DNA of 64,000 nucleotides from Trichopria drosophilae (lineage: Eukaryota > Arthropoda > Insecta > Hymenoptera > Diapriidae): the NCBI GenBank assembly GCA_030407085.1, contig CM059584.1, forward strand, positions 89,020,001 to 89,084,000, read 5' to 3'. The first letter of the stretch is position 1. Every line of letters begins with the position of its first letter. Of the stretch, positions 56,423-64,000 are shown piece by piece. The notes beneath the pieces are model-generated. The model was not told the origin of the DNA and made no database searches. It saw nothing but the letters and a program-made list of their open reading frames with translations. A program made the translations under genes and the position numbers.

Positions 56423-57249
56423 ATCTGTGTTGTACCAAATTTTACTATGTTTTATAGTTATCATGTGGCGTGTCATTTTTTACTGTAAACATTATCATTA
56501 CTGCAACGGTTCTCTGCGTTCTTTTATCGATTTTAGCTAATTATGTATACTAAATGTGTGCGTTTAATTTTTAATTATTTTAATTGCGTTATTTTTATAA
56601 TTTGTTTTTATGATCTGTGTACTTTATATGTATTTTGAGGGCGACTACGCCCGTAAATAAATATATAATAATAAAAGTACAAGATAACATTTTTCACTTT
56701 TTTTAATGATTGGATCACGTAGAGCACAAACAAAAATATGAAGAAAATGAAGTGGCGTAAAAAACTAACAACTATTTAATTAAAATCCGAGAGCCCAAGG
56801 GCGCTGTTCGATTTTGTGTTATTTCGGCGTTAATGGGTTAATTCGTATACGAACATAATGCATACTGCATAGTATGGAATACTACATAGTATAGCATAGT
56901 ACATGTATGACCTTTTGAGGCAGAAACCTCATTTATTGCATGGGAATTCTTTTGCAAACCTGTGGTATCCTCAAATATGAAATAAATGATTAATAATAAT
57001 AATTTTAATTTGTCGGGCTTACCTGCAGCGCATCTGGTGGTAGTTGCATACATCACATATGTCAATATGATTGAAAGGCTTTTTCAAGTGCCATCTGTCG
57101 AACTCATTTCGATTTCCGAACAGCGGCTTTTATGAAAAAAACATTTTTGAAAGAAGATGTTAAAAATACGAAATTAAGATGTTAATTGTATGAAAATTAT
57201 GAAGTAACCGCAAATGAGTGAAAAATTCAGAAAATTTCATACAATTAAC

Positions 57250-57670
57250 TTAATTTCGTGATATGCATTACTCAACAGATATAGACGACTTAAAAACAGA
57301 AATTGAAAACTTTGGACATAAAGTGGTCAACATAATTAACATACGACATAGAATAACAAAACAAACATTATCTGTTTTCGATCAGTCTGCAAACAGATGA
57401 AAATAACAAAAGTATATATCAATTGAATATCTACTTCACACTAATATAAAATTTGAAGCCCCGTATGCGAGGCGCAAAACCCCACAATGTTTAAACTGTC
57501 AACGATATGGACATACTAAAAAACTTTTGTTCTAGAACTCCAAGATACGTTAAGTGCACTGGTAGTTACCGAACAGCCGATTGTAATATATCAGGAAGAT
57601 CTACTCAAGTTAAATGAATTGAAAATTCAAAGCGGACATGCATTACTAATTGAGCACAAAGACAAATAAC
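57250..57670 (+). pseudogene. Jockey-type ORF1 fragment with CCHC knuckle
   Basis: Broken plus-strand frames read DIDDLKTEIENFGHKVVNI, INIRHRITKQTL and PQCLNCQRYGHTKK, then TPRYVKCTGSYRTADCN after a frameshift. This is the nucleic-acid-binding ORF1 of Jockey-like LINEs (PRE_C2HC region followed by zinc knuckles). Stops and slips abound. It lies in DNA absent from the left arm, so it reached the right arm after the duplication. The rest of this insertion, 57000-57250 and 57670-58230, is AT-rich and unassigned. Confidence 0.7.
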
Positions 57671-58579
57671 AAATAAAATAAAAGAAATAAAAAAAGTAAA
57701 TCAAATGAAAAAAACATGTTTAAAAAGTAACTTGAGCTTCAAAGCAGCACCATGAAGGCATTTTTAATCCTACCGAATGCATAGAGGTTTTTTTATTGTA
57801 TGTTTAATGATTTTCTAGTCCATCATCATAATTTGTTAGGTGTCAAGAAATCAACAGCAAAATATTTAATAAACCATTTTTATCTTACGGATTTTTTACG
57901 GATTTTACTCATAAGTCGATTTTTTATAAGTTTTTCATAAAAATGATAAAGTGTTATGCAATTATGGATAGACCACTGTTTTTTTTTTTCAGAAAGTCAC
58001 TAATGATGGAAAGAAATAACCTAAAATATTTTCAAAGATTTTGAATGGGAGGATGGTATTCTTCGAAAAGTCACCAATGTGAGGTTATTTCTGCCCATCT
58101 TTATTTGAAGCCAAAACCAGTGACCTAACCGTAATTGCGAGTTTTATGGGAGTTTAAGTGTATTTTTCATCCTTTACTCCCTCCACCCGTGCTCTTGGCA
58201 ATCGAAAAAATGTTTTCTCATAAACAAGGTTCATATATAAATAGGATTGAAAAAATTTCATTCGGCAAAATAAAAATTTTCGTCGGACTCCAACGTTGCA
58301 AACTTCAATATGATGTCAAAATTGCTTGTGTTTTAGCGAATTGAAATAAACCAATGTAGTTCCTATTTCTGTCTTTCAACGAACATGGGTCACAAAAGCC
58401 TTGGCCTTCACCTGTGGCGGTATAGAACGTTTTCTTGTGTTATTTCACCACTCTGTCCATCTTTCTTTGATTTTCCTATTTTTTACGCATACTATTATAT
58501 GATTATTAAATGAATAGTTAAGTATCGTCACCGGAGTTCCCGTCCACCAATTGCAAACCGTCCAAATGAGGCCACCGTG

Positions 58580-60083
58580 TCTAGACATGGTTCGACGCTT
58601 GTCCGATGTCATGACAAAGCGTGTTTTCCAAAGAGGCATCAGGTCTTCTACAATTCTCACTATGTTTGGGTGGACATGGAGGCGTTTGAGCAACAAGCTT
58701 AAAAGCTCGTGCGATGTTGAGTCCTAGGCCTTCATGTAATCCAGCCAGGCTATCGACAGATTATGCTTGTACTGGACTGCGTCCTGACTAACACACCTGT
58801 CGATAAGCAAGTTGTCCTTGCAGCCGGATACACCCATTTTGCAGCCTCGTTGTTCTACTATCCGTTGCGACACCGGTTTCGCGGATTTCTCAATACGTTC
58901 GTTCAAGATGTTAGTGAACAATTTGTATAACGTATTGAGACACGTGATCGGTCTATGGTTTCTCGGATCGGACAAGTCTCCCGATTTTGGGACCAGTGTC
59001 GTTCGGCCCTCCACCAGCCGGTGCGGAATGGATTGGTCTCCATTTATATAAGCGGTGAATATTCGGGCTAGGTGTTGATGGACAGAAGTGAACTTCTACC
59101 ACCAATAGTTGTTAATTCCATCCCAGCCCTGCGAGGAGAAATTCCTCGCTATTGTGATGGCATTTTTCACCTCTAATGCACTGACAGGTGGGCTATATCT
59201 CACTTTGTTGTGTGACTTCGTCGCATAACTCGGTGAAGATTTCAATACCTGGAGGGTCTGCATTAAGCCTAGATGTTTTCTCGTAGAAGCTCTCCCGGAA
59301 TTCCCTCAACCGAGGTCATCGACGGTAACTCGCTTGAGGCTGCGATACGATGTTTGAAGAGGTTGGAAGGATTCGTCCAAAATACTGCATTTTGTCGAAT
59401 TCCATCTTCCCGTCTTTGGAGCCTCTTTTTGGTATCGGCCAAAACCCGAATTTTATCCGCCAAACGTTGCTTGATGTTGAGCAACTTTAGCTTGTTCAGT
59501 GTGTGATAGTACGCCCGCAGTTGTTGTACGAACTTCTTGACTTTAGCCGTAAATGAACGGCCAGATGTTAAATAGTTGATCACACGCTGAATTCGAGAAG
59601 CGAGTTTCCGTGTCATTCGAATCTTGCCGTTCAATTAAGACATGCCTTTTGTAATCTGCTGACTCCCCGATATCTGTGTCAGATTTCGCGGAGTCACCAG
59701 ATGACTTGCAGCTTCGTAAACGGCACAATTGACTTGCCACAAGTCGCAGTCATCTGGAAGAGCATCCAGAAGTAGGCTATTTGCTCTGTCTATTTCTCGT
59801 TGTTTAGGCAAAATTTTCGTTGTCAAATTTTGCCTAAACACGAGTGTCGTGCTTTCATAATGTGGAGCATCTCTCCCAGCACGGCGTACGGGCTCAGTTG
59901 TTATTGCTCGCAAATCCGGTAGCTGTTGACAGCTGGGAACAACGAAACCTATCTGCCTCAGATAGGCCGCATAATCTCTCAGTTGTTGAGAAAAGCGACC
60001 TGCCAGTTCGGGATGCATTACTGCAAACCGACTATGTATTCGAGCCACGTAACCTCTCTGTTGGGGGACAGTTCTCCTCGTAG
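58580..60083 (-). pseudogene. R4/Dong-like LINE fragment: N-terminal region and RT start
   Basis: Reading from the right, 60048-59635 (NLTTKILPKQREIDRANSLL, then HLVTPRNLTQI) and 59634-59269 (TAKVKKFVQQLRAYYHTLNKLK..AVFWTNPSNLFKHRIA) form the basic N-terminal part. RT begins at 59014: TTLVPKSGDLSDPRNHRPITCLNTLYKLF, EQRGCKMGVSGCKDNLLIDR, HNLSIAWLDYMKA (the site of the first catalytic Asp), and 58696: LLKRLHVHPNIVRIVEDLM. At 58580 it is cut by the edge of the inverted duplication, before the YxDD box. The RPITCL and WLDYMKAFD-type motifs point to R4/Dong, a group that often inserts site-specifically. Clade call is moderate. Confidence 0.65.
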
Positions 60084-60450
60084 CAGGGCATTAGATTTTC
60101 CCTGAGACCCTCCGTCCACTGAGATCGTCCGTGGGCATTCGTGGGTCGTTGTCCCGGGACATCCGTTTCAGCTCCTCCACCTCGGGACTGGGTTGCATCC
60201 GAAGCAGCCCGATTGTCAGGAGCCCTGCGCGTTGCATTTATTGTAACCGCAAATACAGGGAGTAGGGTGGTTAGCCCTACTCCCCGTTGTTATGCCTCTC
60301 TCATTTGTCTCTTACCTCGCCATCCACTGGGGATGGTTACCTAATCTCTGGCAAGGTTGCTAAGAGTCCAGGGCCCACCGGCTTTAATAAGCACACCTGG
60401 AGGTGAGAGTATGCCATTTGGGAAGATAGGCTAAGATGCAGCTTTTTGCA
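60084..60450 (-). other. Probable 5' leader of the R4/Dong-like fragment
   Basis: GC-richer DNA upstream of the ORF fragments with a small inverted phrase GGGAGTAGGG...CCCTACTCCCC (60259-60286). No gene is supported; the left frame edge of the ORF is unclear. Confidence 0.4.
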
Positions 60451-60516
60451 TAGCCGCATTGTGTACGCATCATTCCCTTTTTATATATGTATATTTTTGT
60501 TATTGTGGTTGTTATT

Positions 60517-60538
60517 GTTATTATTATTATTATTATTA
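60517..60538 (+). repeat. TTA microsatellite
   Basis: About seven TTA units following TTATTG variants. Confidence 0.85.
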
Positions 60539-60699
60539 CGACTTTATCGGCCTAATAAACTGGTTACAACGATAAATATACATATAAACAGATATGCTAA
60601 AAGGCGAGCCACAGCTGATGCTATTTTACAGACTGACCTCTATATTCCTAGTATGTAAGTTAGTTCGCGCATCACTTCATTGCAGGCTGGCGCTGTAAC

Positions 60700-60716
60700 G
60701 GGGGGGGGGGGGGGGG
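60700..60716 (+). repeat. Poly-G tract of 17 bases
   Basis: The longest G run of the window. Confidence 0.85.
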
Positions 60717-61647
60717 CGATGTCCGGAAGCGCAATCTAATTCCGCTGAGACGGAATTTCGCGGTCGCCAATATTATTTGCGTGCGCCATCTAAATTTTCG
60801 AAAACCACGTGTTGCTTCCGCGAAAAATTTAGTTCAGTTGCTATCAAGCCTTGTTAACAAGCGGTCGATTGAGCGAATTTGGAATCCGCGGCTTCTTTTC
60901 GATTTTCAACTCCATTCGTGACTCTCCTAAATACAAAATTTTCGCGAGTTCGCATCGTGCCGAAAAAGGTAAATTTAATCGCTCAATGCTCAGAGTTTTG
61001 TGAAAAGTAGTGGCAAAGTAAATCTGCATTCGATACAATCCACATGTCGCTCATTTTCCACGCATGATTCCTGCACCTCTGCGATTCCGCCGAACGCATA
61101 CATCGACAGTTTCTTTGTTAATGGACATTCTTCCAAACTTCATACATAGGTTAAGTTAATTACATCCAAAAATAAAGGCTTTCTTGTATTTTTTATTCAA
61201 CCGGTAAGTGTAACTGTATTTTCATATGAACTATTATATCCGCGATGATAAATTCATTTGTTCTAAATACCTGCAGTAATGACTAAATATTTAAAGAAAT
61301 ATCTTCTTTGCTTTAATTGCAACTAATTATGAAATATAAAAATGTTCGAAAATTCAAATTTGTTATATTTTCGCGTTCAATTCCTCGAACATCATTTATA
61401 ATTTTCCATATGCCATAAAACATATATATTACATTAATTTTGTACAATAGTAAAGTCGGAAACCCCAGTCGCAGCGTTTTCAGGCCGCGTAGAGACATGA
61501 CCGATTTACCGCTGACCCGCTGATGCAGAGGTCCCACTTTGAGGGCACTCTACAAGGAGTATTTTTCAACGAAATTAAAAGTATAATATATGAAAATTGT
61601 TCATTTTTGTATGCTCTACAACTTTTATTTCAAAAGTTTTTCATTTC
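60717..61647. other. AT-rich DNA, nothing recognised
   Basis: Short open frames on the minus strand (60844-61038, 61313-61537) have no recognisable motifs. Confidence 0.5.
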
Positions 61648-61790
61648 CTTCGAAACTAACGAGTAAAACGCAAAAAAATAAAAATTTATCTGTTTTATTT
61701 TACTTAATTCTTCGATATCTCGAGGACAATCGATGAATCGAAAAATATTATACAACATAAATTGTAGAGCAAAAAAAACGTTAAAATGAG
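61648..61790. repeat. Dispersed repeat, copy B
   Basis: The counterpart of 51446-51620, in the same orientation. Confidence 0.65.
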
Positions 61791-61869
61791 CTATTATAAA
61801 AGTATTTTGCGTTTGTTTTGATTTTCATGTTCTCGTAATTTATTGATTTCTCTCAAGGATCAGGAGTTA

Positions 61870-62721
61870 TAGAATTGATTCTCGGCAGCTGAGAATCGTT
61901 TATTTGGGATCTTCCGCATAAAGGGGATCGACACCCCAAGTGACAAAATAGCGGTGAACTTAAGAATAATAACTTTATTATATAAGAAATGAATGCCAAC
62001 CGTAGGTCGTACAGTATTAGAACGAACGGGTGTGTAGGAACTAAGTCCTGTGTAAATTCGTTGATTCGCGGAGAGTCGCAGATTAATGTCCCGTGTAGAT
62101 TTCGTGAGGCGCGAAGTTTTTAAGTTCCCGAGCCTTGAACCGAATTCGTCGAGACCCGGCGCGACTTGCGATTGAACATCGGCGACTATGTACCGAGCGA
62201 TGTGCTTAGTTAGGTGCGCGGGGCTACTCTCACTCAGAGATCCTCTCTCGATCGTACACGGCGTGACTCTGCCGAAGATCTTCACTCTATCATACACGGG
62301 GCAACTCTGACTTCGGACAATGCGATTGCCCTTTTTATATGGTAGATGTCGATGAGATCATCGTTTCTTCGCGATGGACACCTGCACTTGTTGTTCGCCA
62401 CGTGCCATCTTCCACGAATCGCTCACCCCTTTGACCTATTCGTGACCTCGGCGATTCGGGGCACCTGTACTATTGTGTGCGCGTGTGAGTCACAATCTTA
62501 TGGATTGTCTAACTTTCAGCTTCGGCGTGGCACATTCCTTTCTTGACCGTTTGGACTTGAAGCTATAGGAACCCGTGGTTTCCCGTGTAAGTTGTAGCAC
62601 GTGTGCAATCTATGTGCGTCGCCGAATCGGGCCCTTCGGTGTGTATGTCTTGTCGATCTTACAAAGGCAAGTATTGTCTATGTTGCGACTGCTAATATGT
62701 GCGTAGGCAGCATACGTAACA
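61870..62721 (-). repeat. Probable LTR, minus orientation, solo or terminal
   Basis: On the minus strand it starts TGTTACGTATGCTG at 62721 after a CCCCGGGGA tract. It carries a TATA-type core promoter, an initiator about 30 bases later and AATAAA at 61979-61974. The order start, promoter, polyadenylation signal, end fits an LTR. The inner end near 61870 is approximate. A 145-codon open frame (62297-61860) lies within its transcribed part and has no recognisable domain. Confidence 0.5.
62303..62342 (-). promoter_or_regulatory. Core promoter: TATA box and initiator of the LTR
   Basis: On the minus strand ATATAAAAAGG starts at 62342 and AGTCAGAG (arthropod initiator-like) lies about 30 bases downstream near 62310, the standard spacing. 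Confidence 0.5.
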
Positions 62722-62735
62722 TCCCCGGGGTTGAA
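62722..62735 (-). other. Candidate polypurine tract upstream of the LTR
   Basis: Minus strand TTCAACCCCGGGGA directly before TGTTACG, similar in composition to the tract beside the gypsy 3' LTR at 737. Confidence 0.35.
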
Positions 62736-62904
62736 CAAATTGACGATCCACCGTCATTCAATGCTCATACAAAAATCAATATGCAACTTAAATTATATGC
62801 GTGACCTTCAGTTGGCTATTGTTAGTAGAAAAATGTTACATCGTTGTCTTATTGGGTCATCTTATACATTCCAAAGTATCTTAATCTATGGTTAGTCATA
62901 CATT

Positions 62905-62910
<6 letters not shown>

Positions 62911-62946
<36 letters not shown>
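62911..62946 (+). repeat. AT dinucleotide microsatellite
   Basis: About 18 AT units. Confidence 0.95.
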
Positions 62947-62952
<6 letters not shown>

Positions 62953-64000
62953 GCGCTCAGGCGTTCGTATTGAATTACTTATAAAGTGACGTGTCATGAC
63001 GCATCACGTAGTGTACATGCAAACAAAATGATTATGTCACGCGTCGCCAAGAGTCCGCTGTAGCCCTATGACGCCATCTTGTCTCATTCGTACGCTGGGC
63101 TGCCCGTCACGTGGTCTGAGTTCGGAAGTCTATTTATATCTTATACACACTTGAAACTCCATATCACTAACACTGTCTATTATGCTATTGCGCACTATGC
63201 TGCCTATGTCTTTGTAACAATGAATTGCTGAGTTTTGCTACTCCATGGAGATTTCACTATTGACACCTCCATGAAACAACCAAACATCGATTGTTGTGAA
63301 TACTTCTATGTATCATAATTGAAACACATTTATGTGAATTATAGTTGGAATACTTATTGTATTATAATTGAAATACTTATATGTATTATAATTGAAATAT
63401 TTATTGAAATACTAGTATGTATGATTTAAATTTCAAAAAAAAATTTGAATTGAATATTATCCCTAAAGGTTAAATTTGTTAAAGAAGAAAAATCTTATAT
63501 ACGCAGAACTTCTGTATCATCTCGTACGCGTATTTTTAATATAATCATGTCCTAATGACCGTTTGATATAAGAATAAAAAAGAAAAAGATAATTTTTTTT
63601 TGTTTCTTTTGTACAACTAATGGCACATATAGACGTTCCATTTGTTGAGGCTGATTTTGGATATCTGCGTTCCGTAGCAAATCTTTATATCCTGGGTTAT
63701 TTGGTATATTTAACAAAAGAAAATTTACAAATTTGTATTCAGTACATCAATTGGGTGTCGATATATTGAGGGGGACGTGGAAGGGGTGAAGATCATAAGG
63801 AAACGCGTACGCGCGTTCCTCCCATGCTAGGCTTGGACCTCTCCGGCTTATTATCTTTCGCTTTCCCGGCTTATCGCACCTTACGATAATGTTTGATGGT
63901 AATGAAACTTGCGAGTTTCAAGTGTTTATATGATTCTTTAGCTTTTCTATACGATCCGTGTGGTCCTAGACAATAGGAATTCTCTTCTAGAAATGGCTTG
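62947..64000. other. AT-rich DNA, possible end of a copia-type element near 63770
   Basis: No supported gene. ATATATTGAGGGGGACG at 63761-63777 resembles the purine tract that precedes copia-type LTRs. The next bases, TGGAAGGGG, could be an altered LTR start, and the sequence after it is less AT-rich. There is no upstream copia coding part, so this is weak. An (A)TTATAATTGAAATACTTAT phrase is repeated at 63310-63410. Confidence 0.3.

Larger units (their letters stand above)
53198..56673 (+). mobile_element. CR1/Jockey-type LINE inserted in the right arm
   Basis: The left arm holds the empty site (46971-46985), so the insertion limits are exact: DNA between ATTTACA and AAAGTAC. The element has a 5' leader of about 630 bases, a start of ORF1, then a deletion into ORF2, RT and a 3' end with the hairpin GGGCGACTACGCCC at 56639-56652 and an ATAAATATATAATAATAAA tail. 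No clear target duplication is seen beyond a few A. It contains multiple frame breaks. Confidence 0.82.
52692..58496 (-). repeat. Right arm of the inverted duplication, with two insertions
   Basis: Arm blocks are 52692-53197, 56674-57000 and about 58230-58496. They match the left arm in inverse. The first block is interrupted internally by a short unrelated stretch near 53012-53065 (AGGCTGGCATTTGCAGG region), where the left arm reads differently. The TTAA and ATTTCGGCGTTAATGGG end is at 56821-56841. Confidence 0.82.
45110..58579. repeat. Interrupted inverted duplication (large palindrome), about 13.5 kb across
   Basis: Left-arm blocks 45110-45188 and 46356-47430 are found in inverse order and sense at 58501-58579 and 58496-52692. 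The right arm is split by a LINE (53198-56673) and by about 1.2 kb at 57000-58230, and lacks the left 45189-46355. The arms include part of the BEL gene, DNA outside a TTAA, and DNA inside it, so they are not simple transposon ends. Arm identity is high by eye (one mismatch in the 79-base block, a few percent elsewhere, with some indels). Confidence 0.85.

Noticed and set aside
62346..62804. Plus-strand ORFs after 62346
   Set aside because: They run antisense through the LTR promoter region, are short and have no motifs.

Overview
The window looks like a transposon-dense, AT-rich stretch of an arthropod genome, most likely an insect and possibly a hymenopteran. The evidence is the mix of element families: Ty3/gypsy, BEL/Pao, Ty1/copia, LOA-type, R4/Dong-type and CR1/Jockey-type LINEs, TTAA-flanked piggyBac-like repeats, and long runs of short tandem repeats. 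The species assignment is inference. I found no convincing host gene, no functional tRNA or rRNA gene and no CRISPR array. Nearly every readable reading frame belongs to a mobile element, and most are broken by frameshifts, often inside homopolymer runs.

Layout. 1-11228: one Ty3/gypsy LTR retrotransposon on the minus strand. Its LTRs are at least 737 bp; the 3' LTR is cut by the window edge. It has a SAP-like gag N-terminus, capsid, zinc knuckle, protease, RT, RNase H, an integrase lacking part of its zinc finger, and a two-AT-hook tail. 11229-16400: AT-rich DNA with a 940-bp TTAA-flanked inverted-repeat element and a roughly 64-bp minisatellite. 17040-23600: two decayed BEL/Pao pieces around a tandem repeat, an unassigned open region and a 1.78-kb TTAA-flanked element with inverted blocks of a 122-bp satellite. 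23800-24235: fragment of a transposase-like gene whose fuller copy lies at 39682-41030. 26813-31960: a full-length LOA-type LINE (ORF1 intact, ORF2 lightly broken) flanked by a 14-bp target duplication and sitting inside a possible older inverted-repeat element. 33080-37468: a small LINE fragment, then a 5'-truncated LINE with a 16-bp target duplication. 37633-38014: inverted LTR/primer-binding-site junctions. 39051-41533: a DNA transposon with about 190-bp terminal inverted repeats and a 7-bp target duplication. 41600-42953: copia remnant with its 3' LTR. 43590-45900: BEL/Pao copy with RT and integrase deleted.

45110-58579 is the most unusual part: a broken inverted duplication about 13.5 kb across. 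Its arms carry matching pieces of the BEL copy, flanking DNA and the end of a TTAA-bounded element. Its centre holds an 81-bp repeat array, a FEN1/PIN-like nuclease-domain gene, another BEL RT piece and a pair of 423-bp direct repeats. The right arm was later split by a CR1-like LINE and by DNA holding a Jockey ORF1 fragment; the left arm keeps the uninterrupted sites. 58580-60100 is an R4/Dong-like LINE fragment, 61870-62721 a probable solo or terminal LTR with a readable core promoter, and the last kilobase holds little.

The mobile genes do not form one host pathway. They are layers of insertion whose order can partly be read: the BEL copy preceded the inverted duplication, which preceded the LINE insertion in the right arm.
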